Position numbers and translations under genes: made by a program. From NCBI GenBank assembly GCA_018881555.1, contig JACAXG010000264.1, positions 199,775 to 263,774 of the forward strand: a stretch of 64,000 nucleotides of DNA. Reading direction: 5' to 3'. The notes under the pieces are model-generated. The model was not told where the DNA came from. It was given only the letters and a program-made list of their open reading frames with translations, and made no database searches. This document shows positions 42,401 to 54,700 of the stretch, piece by piece. The first letter of the stretch is position 1. Each line of letters opens with the position of its first letter. This stretch comes from Amblyornis subalaris (lineage: Eukaryota > Chordata > Aves > Passeriformes > Ptilonorhynchidae).

Positions 42401-42640
42401 TAAATCCTTAGTTAATTTACTGCACAACCTCCATGTTGTTTTCCAGGAAACAAACTCACAGTTTTATTTGAAAGTCAGACAAACCATAACCTTCATTGCA
42501 TACCATTAATAAATTGTCATTTATTAGCAATATCCTGATGGGTTTTTAGACAGAATATAGTACAAAAAGTGTCTTCACACACGGATTGTGCTGCAGGGAA
42601 AGCATAAAGTTGTGTTCTTTACCTTTAAATATATTCTTAG

Positions 42641-42675
42641 TTTATTTCCTTCGTGCAAGGAAATAAAGTTTATTT
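42641..42675. terminator. Hairpin carrying AATAAA on both strands between convergent genes
   Basis: TTTATTTCCTT (42641-42651) and AAGGAAATAAA (42657-42667) form a perfect 11-bp stem around the loop CGTGC. A second TTTATTTC copy follows at once. AATAAA is therefore present in both directions, on plus at 42662-42667 and on minus at 42641-42646 and 42670-42675. It lies after KRR1 and far downstream of the GLIPR1 end, so it could serve as a late two-way poly(A) site. Function is inferred. Confidence 0.4.
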
Positions 42676-42789
42676 CTTTCGTCTTAAAAAATTGTGTTCC
42701 TCTTTTTTTTTGAGGCCTTTCCCCTACTTTACAGGAAGTTTAGAGGTTTTTCAGTTTCCTGAAACTAAAATGTGATGAAATAAAGTGCA

Positions 42790-45030
42790 CCAGCAGAGCA
42801 GCTGTTAATTATTTCATACATCTGAGGCTAAATAAGCAAATGACAGGAGGAGGAGGTAGAGCCACACTAATTTCATGGAAGTTAGTGCTTTTGCTGGAGT
42901 GCTTTTGCCAGGTTTTGGAATTTTGATCACCTGCACATGCAGTTGAAATGATTATGCTAGAAGGGTGCAGCTTGCTGCTTTTAGGTTAGTGATCTTTTAT
43001 TTGAAACTCGTAGATGAAAATAGCCTTCTTTTAAACACATGTAAGTAAGAATTGAGAATATATATCATTAGATAGCCAGTACATGTGCCTTGGGACATAG
43101 GTGAGGTGCCTAGCCTTCAGGGTAGGGCACAACAACAGCCTTCGTGTGCCTTTCACTTATGTGACCAGTTCTTGGCACTTAAGGAAAAAATACTCTCAAT
43201 CTTCTTAGGGACTGCACTGTTGGTAAGGGGCAGTTTCTTTTGGAGTCACTTATGAACATACTGTTTAAGCACCTTTCACTGAGAATACGATGCATAAGTC
43301 ACAAGCCATCCATCTCAGAAACTGTAGTGAGCACTATGAAAAGCTTTTTAGAAACACTAACTGGTGTTTGGCTGTCGACAGAGTAAAGGGGACACCGAAG
43401 TTCAGGGCTTGTCGAGTAGTTCAGACTTCACATAGTGAAAGAACTAAACACTGCAATACTTGAGTTTAAATGCCCATCCTCACAGTGTGACCCCTCGAGT
43501 GTGCTTCACAAGAGTCTGCAGAGTGAGGACCCAGTAAGCAGGAATTTGACAAGCCAGGGAAGGAGCATGATTGTATTAGAAGGAGAGTCCTTGGTTCTAA
43601 TCTGAACTGCATCACGTCCCTTTCATGACACAGGAGCGGCACATGTGTTCCTGTGCCTGTTGTTTACGAAGTTAAAAACAAGTGCAGGGCTGTTTGCCCC
43701 ACACTGGTCTTGCAGACTGGCATGTCATTTCAGGAATCATCTGGCTGTGAAAGTATCCTAAAAAAAGGATTTCTAGCTGCATCAGCTAACTGCTGGGGTG
43801 CCTGAGCTGCAGTGCAGGAAAATGTAGATCAGCTTGTGGCAGCCTGGCTTTAAATTATATTTACTTCCATGGAAGNGTGTCTTTTTCTAAATTAGGACCC
43901 ACAGCTGAGTCATTTATGTAGCTTTTACATGAAATCTTTCTGTCTAGTAAAATTCTTAGCAGACTTCAGCAAGTCTTGTTATTATTACGGGGTGGAAAGG
44001 TGTCAGTATTTCTTGGTTGGCAGGTTTCAAGGATTGTTAGTTTCCTTAAACTGGAAAATCAAGAAAGCTTACTCATTTTCCTGTAGGCAAGTTAAACCAA
44101 AGGATTTGTGTGCCCAAAAGTCCGTATCTGAATGGTAACTGGCTGCATGGTCTCACTGCTGGTGCTTTGTACACCTGTCTCCTGAGAGAGTATGGCAATA
44201 CAGTTATAACACTTGTGTAAAGAGTAAATAAGAGAAAATAAAATGGACTTGGAAGAGTGAAGGGTTTTTTTTGTATTTTCAGAACAGCTTGAACTATTGA
44301 AAATTATGTTCTTAAACTGCTTTTAGAGTTTGCAGGCTTGCAAAAATGTACCTGAAGTCTGTATTTATNTATCAGTGTTTTGCATTTATCATATGGAATT
44401 CATGGGCATATGCCATTAAGTGTGGACAATTCAAAGTGGTTTGATTATCCAGAGCTAAATACCTGGATTTCTGGATATCCTTAAAATGACAAAGCTACTT
44501 GTTTACCTCTGCCTTCTTGACTTTCAAGCTTTTTTCTGTTTGAAAGATGCCACATTGTAAAGTTGGGGGGTTTAATCTCCCTAAGTCCCCAGGTTTTTTA
44601 AGGAAGCTTTTTCTACGGTATTTCCTAAGAGCTAGTTAAGTATATGTCAGTGCCCTGCAGAGGTACACGGTGCAGAAGCTTCTAGAGGTATAGATAGGGA
44701 TCGCTGTGGTCCAGCTGTTTGTGCAGCTCTGCTGCTTCCGGAGTCTGAGCTGAGTGACTGTAGCTGGTACAGAACATGCCCGGCTGAACAGAGCAGCTGG
44801 CTCTGCAGCTTTCTGCCTGCTCCAGGTGTGCAGGTTCCATGAGATTCGTTCTTTGGCAGCCGTTGAACCAAACTCATAACTATGGGCTCAGTGTGATTTT
44901 ACTTGGAGTTCTATCTTTCCTAGCATTGTGTTTTCAGTGTTGTGCAAGTTGCAGCTGAATGTGGGGTTATTTTGTGCACCGGCAGTTTTTTAGCTCATGT
45001 TGCAAATACATGACTGCCATACAACAGGAA
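42790..45030. other. Intergenic between KRR1 and GLIPR1, no gene seen
   Basis: This is the tail-to-tail spacer of a convergent pair. No exon with paired splice sites and no RNA gene can be supported. The sequence is moderately AT-rich and contains no clear transposon. Long 3' untranslated extensions of either gene could reach into it. Confidence 0.55.
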
Positions 45031-45788
45031 GCAGGAAATAATGCTTTATTGTTTGAAACAGCAGTAAAACCTCTATGCTCAAAAAAAAAATCACAACAGG
45101 AAAGATTGCAGTGATACATAACTCTGTAAACACATGTGAAACTGTTTTAGCACAGGTGACATGAGTTTAAAAACAAATTCTAAGCAAAGAGAAGTACCAA
45201 GGACCCAAGGGCACTGTGACATTGGGAGATGCACTGCCTGCCACAGGATGCAAATGCCAGAGCTCACAGGGATCCAAAAATTCTTTAAAAAAAATTTAAT
45301 GATACAAGCTACTCTGCATTTTGCTGTAGGAGTGCCCAAGGTCAGAGTGCAATAGGAATGAGAGGTGCACGCTCTGCCTGTGCCTTGGCTGTGGGCTGGG
45401 GCCTGGCTCCTGGGCAGCATACCCTCCAGCCCTTCCTAGAGAAAAGTGTGTTGGGCAGCTGCCTGCACCTTAGGGTACTGCCTGGACAACATGCTCCTGG
45501 TACTCACTAGATCACATGCACACTGCTTCACTTTAAAAGTATTTTAACTATTTAACTTTTAAAGCCATTTTAACATCTAAAGCCATTTTAACTTTTTAAC
45601 TGGTTCTGAGCAATGAGAAAGCAGCTTATCAGCACTCAACTGCAACCTGCAATGAAAATGTTATTTCTGTACTTCTAAATCACCTGTGGATGCAAACAAT
45701 GTCTCTACTAATGTTTGTGCTGCCAGTAACTTATGTGAATGGAAGGGATGAGTCGAGCCAAGTGCTCTTGTGGTCTTCCATGTGTGTG
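45031..45788 (-). other. GLIPR1: GLIPR1 3' untranslated region and poly(A) signal
   Basis: Downstream of the GLIPR1 stop on the minus strand, the first well-placed AATAAA is at 45045-45050 (TTTATT on plus). This gives a 3' untranslated region of about 750 bases. It includes a short duplicated AAAGCCATTTTAAC motif near 45561-45595 on the plus strand. The cleavage position is inferred. Confidence 0.55.
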
Positions 45789-48700
45789 TCACCCACTGGC
45801 AGGTACTAGAGACCAGTATTTTGGTAGGAGCCAGGTGGCAAGAAATGTCAGTATAAGGAGTAATGACCTTAGAGCAATAATGGAGATGCAGAACCCATCA
45901 CACAGAGGTCTGTCCCAGTCTGGATGCCACTTGGAATCCTCTGTAAACAAAACAATTCACTTGTTTCAAGTATGACTGCACCGAGGGCAACAAATGGAAG
46001 CAGTAATTCTGGTGGTACTTACCAATGACTTTGTCACGCTCTGCATTTCCTGGAGAGAGAAAAGAAGTGAACATAAGCAGACTTTTAAGTTAGAAACAAT
46101 TTTACTCTAACCAAAAGGGAATGAAATGTGAGTGTCACAACTGGCTTATAAATACAGCTAGTGTGTTTCTTTCCAGGAAGAAGCAAAGACCCGCTGACTC
46201 CGGGAGTGAGAGCCCTGCAGTGACTCTTGGGACTCTCCTTAGGAGTGCTTCATCACACTGTATTGACCTCTCCTCTCACTAATAGCTAGTGTAGAGAGGA
46301 TTCATTTCCCCAGGCATGCTTCCCAAGATCCCTTTGGCTTTTGCCCCGTGCCTTGTGTTTTAAGATCCTCAGCCTGCAGCTAACATTAAACAGCCCCGTG
46401 AATCCAGGATTCCCTCACGGTCCTGCAGTACTACTGTTTTAACACCACCTTCCCACTCCTTGAGTTCACCAATGGTCAAGTGCTGGGGAGAAGTGACCAT
46501 ACCCTCAGCTCCCCCCAGGCAGATGTCCATNGCACAGTGCCTTGTCTTTATGGAAATTTCAGGTCTCCTTCCCACCTGACTCCATGCAGCCATTGCAAAG
46601 CCAAGTGCAGGCNTATCAGGAAGGCTGCCAACTTGGGCTGAGCACTGCGTCCCCATTAAGGCTCTTGCATGTCAGCCTTGTTGTCTCACGGTGCTTAGAG
46701 GAAAGCAGATGGCCTGGCTGATGTTCACTGGAGCAATCAGCTTTGGCAGTGCCATGGCTGCTCTCCCCACCTGCAGTGGCATGGCAGGGGCAAGGTTTGC
46801 TTGGACCTGCACCAAGCCACAGCTCATGCGTCAGGTAATAACCTGGAGCCCATAGGACAGAACATGTATTCCATTCTCTGCTTTCTGTTTCTGCAAGCAG
46901 AAACTTCTAGCAGGGGTAGTAACACCTTAAACTGCAGCCACCGTATCCTCCCGTATCACACCCTGCAGCACCTGAAGAGCAGACTCCATCCCGTCACTCC
47001 CCAGGGTAGAAAACAGGCTCTTTCCGCCCTCCTCCCCTCTCTTTGTACATCACTACCCACATGGCTTCTGACTGCAGTTTTTCAGCCTATATTTAGGAAC
47101 AGGAGAGCGCTGTGCCTGCTCCTGTCAGTATCTTTCGTGTGCCTTTTCCCTTTCTACACGTGCTTGGGGAGGATGTCTGATTGTCTTCTACTTACGACAC
47201 AGCTGGTTTGCACACTGCTCGCCGCCGCACTCGCTGCACGCTGCTCCTGTCTTGTATGGGCCCCAGGGGTAATTCCCACTGCGAAGGAAAATAACACTGC
47301 TGTCAAACAGCCCTTGAGAGAACATTAATACCTACTGTTAATTAGGTTTTAACCTGAGTTTTGCTTCACTTGTATTGATACAGTGATGGTCTTTCGACAG
47401 TCCTGAGTGCCCCAAGACATGCACTGAAGCAGAAGACTTTAAGTGTAATGCAACACCCTGTTGTTTAGGAACCTGGAGACAGAACTATTGCAAACCTGGG
47501 AATCAAAGCAGTCTCAAAGCTGGGTAATTTGTAGCATGCAGACTGTGGACTCTCATAGCTGGCTCTAGCTATGGAAGAAGAACAGGTTCAGTTACTTCGT
47601 ATGTACATGTGTATTCAGCCTTGAAGAGGAATCTCTGGTGTTGGAGAATCTCTCGTAAGTGGTGATTTCACCCATTTTTTGGTTAATATTTTAGGAGTGA
47701 TGTGGGTCTCCTTCCTGCTCTCTCCCTCTGCCAGTGGTGTAAGTGGCACCAACTACCTCTGCCCAGGCTGATACTGCACCAAACACAGCTTGGTGCTTCA
47801 CTGTGCTAGAAGCATGGCCAAAGCAAGGCTTACACCATGCCTCAAACTGCCCGTGAACCCAGCGAGGGGGATTTTGTAAGCCTGCCATCTCAGCAGTGAG
47901 ATGAAACTTCATGGTAAAACCTCATTACTTTCAACAAGGTGAGGCTTTCATTGCTTGGTCTAAGCTGAAGAGTACATTCACTTTAAGAACTGAAATTGTG
48001 TATGCATCTTACCTGGGCCCTTGGAAGAGCTGAAATAAAGAAATGAAGCTGCTGCTTCTCAAAATCCACAGCTGGCTGTGACATTACTCCACTGTTAGCA
48101 TGCAACAGCCTATTTGCAGTGTCCTCACCCAGCAGTGAAGGTGTTCTAAAGCCTTCTTTAGAGCCCCCTGCCTCTCCAGAGAGCACCCTGCCTGCTTTGC
48201 TGGGTGCTGGTGAGGGCACCATTCCCCTTCCCCATGGAGTCCCTGCCAACACAGGGCAAGACATCCAGTGTGATTTTGGCACTCTGTACAACACATTTGG
48301 GTGTGGGGCTTCTGGGGAAAGCAGCAGCTGTGTCATTTCAAGGTATCTAGTCAGGGGTACACATTCGTCCAAGGATGAAGCATGGGCAAAAGGAATGCCA
48401 GACCTGCTTGAGTTCAAGGGCTGGCCTAGCCTTGGCCCCACATGGTATACGTGTAAAGCTTTTAAAGCTGCATTTATACCGTGGTGGCATTAATTAGCTG
48501 CAGAAGAGAAAAATACATCCATCCTAGCTGGATATCCTACTGACTATGCATATGAAGGACATATGGATTAAATTTTGCCTTGAGCAGCCCCGGCCTCATG
48601 AGCAGCCCTCAGCTGCTAACACCGCAGGCTGCAAGCATTGCACTCTTCAATGTTTATTCAAACCATTGACTTAGGGGCCTAATTCTGCAGGCATGTGTCA

Positions 48701-51700
48701 GAGTATCTTCAGACTTTGGGCTTGCACCTTGGCAACCATCTGGGGCCATCTTGGCAACCATCTGGGGCCATCTTGGCAACCATCTGGGGCCATCTTGGCA
48801 CTCAGAAGAAAGGGACAAACTTTCAGATGATCACTTCAGTATTTTCATGTCAGCATCTTATATTTAATCCTTTCTTCCAGTCCCACTGCTTTTTGGCTGC
48901 AATACATAGCCCTCATCTAGGAAATAAAAAAAAGCTGGTTGGACAGAGGTGTACTTCTTTCTCCCTTTTGGGGACCATTTCCTCCGACAAAAAACATGAC
49001 TAAATGGACTGATCTAATAAGGTTGCATGTTGTGGAAGGGAAGGGGTAGGAGCCAAACCCTGTGAAATATTCAGAATGAAAAACCTTACGGTGGCCCATA
49101 GTTGCAGACGAAGTGTGCTGCGTTGCGTATGGAGGTGTATGCCACCTTGGGACAGAAGTGGACAGCACAGCCAACCTTGTAGCTTGTAGCCCAAACAACC
49201 TGCAAAGACAGACAGATGGATACACTGGTGACAAAGGCTTTGATTCAGCACTTGCAAGACTTAGGAAAAGACCTGCCCTCCTCTTTTTTATGACNTACAA
49301 ATGGGATGAGGAGGACTCCTTGGGCAGGCTTCACAGGGAAAAGCAGCAGTGATGGATCTCAAAATCATAGTTTGTTCTGAAAAATGACTGATCNTTTTAC
49401 CCAATTCACCACATATTTGTTAAAACTATGCTGAAAGAAAGAATAACTGGCTGCTACACGTTGCTTTCCTTTCTTGCAAAGGAGAAAGGTGAAGTTCCGT
49501 TACTTCAAAGTAATCCATTAGCTTTCTGTCTTTCCTGCTGCAGGATATCAGTTCAAAGCCGTGCAGAAAAGGCTGCGTGATCTTCTGCAGGCTCCTATGA
49601 GGGCTGGCTAAATCCCACGGGGGCTAATTGCCAGAAGGCACTGGTGCTATGGAAAGAGCAGGGAGCAGGATTGTGTCCGGGCTGCAGTCCTGCCTTTTAA
49701 CACCATGGCTGTGATTATGATAATCTAGAGGCAAAGGCATTACTTCACGTAGTGATCCTCTGTCTGCCAGAAGCTTTCCTCTGTGATCTAGCATCCTGTC
49801 AAAGAATAGAGTGCTGCCAAATGCTGCACTCCTGGAAAAATAAGTCCCATGACAGCAGCAGAGGGCAGACTGCTGCAAGGGTGCAGCAGTACTTGAGGGA
49901 ATACAACAACAGCAGTGACTGACTACATGAGCAATATGGAAGGATCCTAGCAGCCTAGGACATAAACACATTTGTGCCTCCACTGACTTGAAGGAGAGGT
50001 GTAGCCCTTTCTGTTTGTGCCTGTTTGATGCCAGCTCTGGGCACAGCAGACAATCCTCAGGTTCCCAAGGGTGTTCTCAATGCAGTGGCAGAGAAGAGGT
50101 TGCTCCCAACACCAGCCATAGACAACTTCATTCCTGAGGACTGCAAAGGACTGAATCACAAGACCTTCCCCATCCCAGGAGGCCCGTGGCTGAGGCAATT
50201 GCTGGGGATGTGATTTGTGGTAACTGCAGTAATTATGCCTAGGGAAAATTCTCTTCTCCACAGCTGGGAAGAAGAGGAATGAGGAGTTCCTCAACAGTAA
50301 AGACCTAAGGATACCTCTGAAAGCTGGCAGACACACATCTTCTATCTACAGTCACTATCACTGCTGACTCCAAGTGAGAATAATCTTTTTTTTCGTTCTA
50401 CCCCCATGAAACTGCATGGGCTGCTCCTCTCCAAACAACACAGTCAACAGCACTGCGCCTTAGTGCCAGGTAAGGTGTGCAGTTCCCAGATGTCGACTAT
50501 TGCAATGTCCTTGTGAGCAAGCTCAAAAGCCATGCACTGTCACCCCTCACAGCTCCTGCATCCAAATATCTTCTCTACACACAAGTACCTGTGCATGTTG
50601 TTCAGAAAGCCCACCAGCTCCGCCTCATCTATTCAAGTCCTAAATGCACATGTGTGTCTCTGCAAAAAGTATTAAATAGCCTCAGGTCAAAATTTAACCC
50701 TAGAACTGCTGTTGCAAGCTGTCCTACTTTCCTATAGCTGTGGGTAGCGATTGCAGGGTTGCACGGCAGTGGCACTCCTCTCCCTCACTTTGTCCACTTT
50801 CTTTGGGAATAGCGGTTGGACAAAGTGCNCACACGATGTTTGCAGAACTGCAGACATCTCTTTTCATAACAGTACTTCTCCAGCCCCTGGCATTTGAAGT
50901 CTGCCTGAGAGAGCTGGGACCTCACTCCACTAACGAACTGCAGCCCACAGCCATTGCCATTGCCTGTTTTTTGGCCACTGCTTGATGGCTGCACTGTTTT
51001 CTTCCTAAAAACCCACCCAAACTGCCATATTTATAAGTAGTAACACAGTGATTCTTTTCCTCTCACAAATGGGAACATGAGAATATCTTGTGCACACAGA
51101 CATAAAACAAGACTACAGAACCTGGAAAAGTTCGTAGACTGTTCAAACAGAAATGTAGAGGCCTTGTATCAAAATGGCAAAGCTGGTTCATGGTTTAGAC
51201 AGAGAAATACAATGCTTACCTGTGTATAGTGGCCACATACTTTACTACACTTATTGGTGGCATAAGTGTAGAATCTGACCTCATTGTACCAAGAGGTGAT
51301 GGCTCCTTTCACAGTAAAGGCAGAAAGTGAGCCAGTCCAGAGGTTTTCTCCAACAGAAGTAAATCTGGGGTGAGCTTTCCCTCGCTCTTTTAGGTATATA
51401 TTATGTTTAAACAGGCATTTCTTTGCCCAACCTTTCGCAGTCTTTGCCAAATCTGGATCCCAACTCTGCAAAAGACAATTAAAAATCGTTTTGTTATATT
51501 AGCAATGCAGCAATTCAGNGCAGCTTTCAGGGAAAGCTGGGTCTCAACAGTGTAGATACTTTCGGTTCATTTGTTTTTTGCTTCTGTTGAGACTTAGAGA
51601 GCTACATGGTAGATTGGCTTGTAGGTTCATTTCTGATTTGAACTTAAATTACTCATTAAGCTTTAGGAAGTTTTTGGGGTGGTGTAAGATCTTGACTGAC

Positions 51701-54700
51701 TGGTTTGTTGGACACCAAGTGCTATACGTGTCAACTACAGTGTTTGTGGCATAACGTGCATTGCAAGGCAAGGCTGGCCATGAGAGAACATTAATGAAAA
51801 TTAAATAGTGAATTAACATGAAATCTAGAGAATGAGGGTTATGTTTACCATACCAATAATGCAAGAGTCTTGTGTAGCCTCGTGTTTGCTTAAGGCCTGT
51901 AACGAATGTGATAAGTTTTAAACCAGGCTTTTGTCTCTGCTCAGATTTCTGGCAGTAGACAGAAGTCCTTGCTAAGGTGGCCTGCACCTTTGCACAAAGT
52001 AAAATCACTCTCGTTTGCAGGTTCTTAATGATGGCCGATCACGTCTATTACAAATGAATTATTTATTTAATAGACACAGAAACAACAGACATAAGATTCT
52101 AAACAAAACTACGTACTACACAAGTTAGACAAGAGAGATAACACTAGTAAGACACTGTGCCACCGTGAGTAATATGTTGGCCACACAAATTAGTAACTAC
52201 ACAGGTTAACAAAGAAATATTACTAGTAAGTTACAATATTAATATACAGTGCACAAAATAGGTATCAATAGTTCAGCTAGCAAAGAAATAGTACAGCTTA
52301 GGAAACCAATCTTACCAACAAANGATAACGATGCATAGAAGTCTCCTTTCACTCAACTTCTAGAAGAGAAGGTTTACTCAAGCCAGGCGTCCTGCAGCTT
52401 GAGGGGTCTGCCCTCATACACACCGTAGGGTGCATAGAAGGTTTTCCAATTTTGTGAGAGTTATGGTGATCTTTTATAGCCACAAAGTTCTAGTGTCTGT
52501 CAGTCACGAATTCCAGTATAATCCCTCTTCACAACAGTTGTTTACTGTCATTGAGTTCTGGGCTTGTGAGTCTCGCAAGACCATGGGAAAAGGGGACATT
52601 TCCTAATTTANACAAACAGCAGATAACCTTCTTGACAGCAAGAAGGAAGGGGAGAGAGAGAGAGGTGAGCTGCCTTGCCACAAGGCCATGGCTTTCAAGT
52701 CAGTTCAGAAGCACACTGGGATTTTGGGGNCAGTTTAAACTCAACCCTTTGGTGAGCATTGTTGTGTTTGGTGGCTTGAAACATTAGTGCTGAATTCATA
52801 TTTGTGGAATGACTCATTCACTTGCTATTCAGTCTTACAGAAAGCAGTTATTTAAGCAATTGAATTATAAATGCCTTTTGTTTGCACTGGAGGCGGTGTC
52901 TGCTCTTGCTGGGTTTTCTTGTACACACACCTTGTGATTACAGCATTATACCTCCTGGTAGATACAGTACCACTAGTGTATGCTTGTAGTTCTAGTTATA
53001 CTTTGTGTTATGTAAATGAAGTTATCCAGCACTGAACTATTTTGTATTGAAGTTNTGTTTTTTTTTTAAATAAACTGGTTTTATTTGTTCTCTTCTGAAT
53101 TAATTAAAATACCTCACTTCTGCAAATGATGGAATCACTAGAGAAAATGTTTTGAATGGACCAGAAATGATGAAGCAAAAGGTGTCTTTTACAATCTACC
53201 TTTTCGTAGATTTTTGGGTAGAATCTAATAAAGGTAAGCTTTTAGATCTTATGTCTATATTTTACCTAAGTAACTTTTTTTTGTACCATAGCTAAGTCTG
53301 AAACAATGTGTATTGTTTACGCTACCAATTAGTAATTAAAAATCACAAGATNACACCAAAATGCATCTACAGAGATTTGAAAGTATTTTATAACCTATGT
53401 CCTCCATTTCTTCCTTTGGCTAACATTTGTGGAGGGTGTATTTTCCCACTGTGGTGGGGTGGACACTGGCTAGATGACAGGTGCCTACTAAAGCCACTCT
53501 ATCACTGCCCTCCTCAGCTGGGCAGGGGAGAGAAAATACAACCAAAGGCTCCTGGATTGAGGTATGGACAGGGAGAGATTATTCACCAGTTACTGTCATG
53601 GGCAAAAGAGATTCAGCTTGGAGAAATTAACTGTATTTATTACAATTTGAAAACACCTTCCTTCCACCTCTCCCTTCTTCCAGGACTTAACTTCACTCCT
53701 GATTTTTCACTCCCTCCTTTCCCCCAGCAGCATATGGGGACAGGAATTAGGGATTACGCTCTGTTCATCACACACAGTCTCTCCTGCTCCCTCCTCCTCA
53801 CGGGGAGAACTCCTCTCACTCTTCTCCTGCTCCACCACAGGGGTCCTGTCTCCCACAGGAGACATTCTTCACAGACTTCTCTAATTTGAGTCCTTCCCAT
53901 GGGGTGTAGTTCTTAATGAACTGCCCCAGCATGGTCCCTTCCACAGGGCACAGTCCCTCAGGAACATACTGCTCCAGCATGGGTACTCCCTGGAGTCACC
54001 AGTCCCACCAACAAACCTGCTTAGTGTGGGCTCCTCTCTTCACAGGGTCACAAGTCCTGCCAGGACCCTGCTCCAGCCTGGGCTTCCCACTGGGTCACAA
54101 CCCCATTCACGCCTCCACCTGCTCCAGTGTGGGGTCCTCCACTGGCTGCAAGTGGATCTCTGTTCCTCCACAGACCTCCACAGGCTGCAGGGTCACACAG
54201 TTCCTCCATAGACCTCACCACAGTCTGCACCACAGGCTGCTGGGGAATATCTGCTCTGGCACCTGGAGCACCTCCTCCCACGCTTTCTGCACTGACCTTG
54301 GTGTCTACACAGTCGTTCCTTTCACATTTTGCTACTCCTCTCTTCTCTGGTTGCAATTGCTTGTGCAGCACTTTTCCCCTTCTTAAATGTATTGTCTCAG
54401 AGGCACTACCACTGTGGCTGATGGAGTCAGCCTTGGCCAGCAGTGGGGAAATGGCTTTGTGGAACATGGAGGAAGCTTCTGGCAGCTTCTCACAGAAGTC
54501 ACCCCTACAGCTCCCCTCCACTACCAAAACCTGTCCATGTAAACCAAATACACCCATAAAACTAACACATATATAATTTACATAGGAACTCAGTATATCA
54601 AATGTTTAACTTGGGGCAGGAGTTCTAATCTCAAATGAGCAGTTGGTATTTCCTTAGATAACNTTTAAGGACAATTAATAAAATCTGGCATTGTACAGAA

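Noticed and set aside
46801..47328. 175-codon plus-strand frame
   Set aside because: It overlaps GLIPR1 exon 4 on the other strand and has no domain. The splice-bounded minus-strand exon explains the conserved part.
48695..49003. Repeated peptide (GNHLGPSW-like) in a plus-strand frame
   Set aside because: It is only the translation of the 22-bp intronic minisatellite, whose unit is not a multiple of three. It is not a repeat protein.
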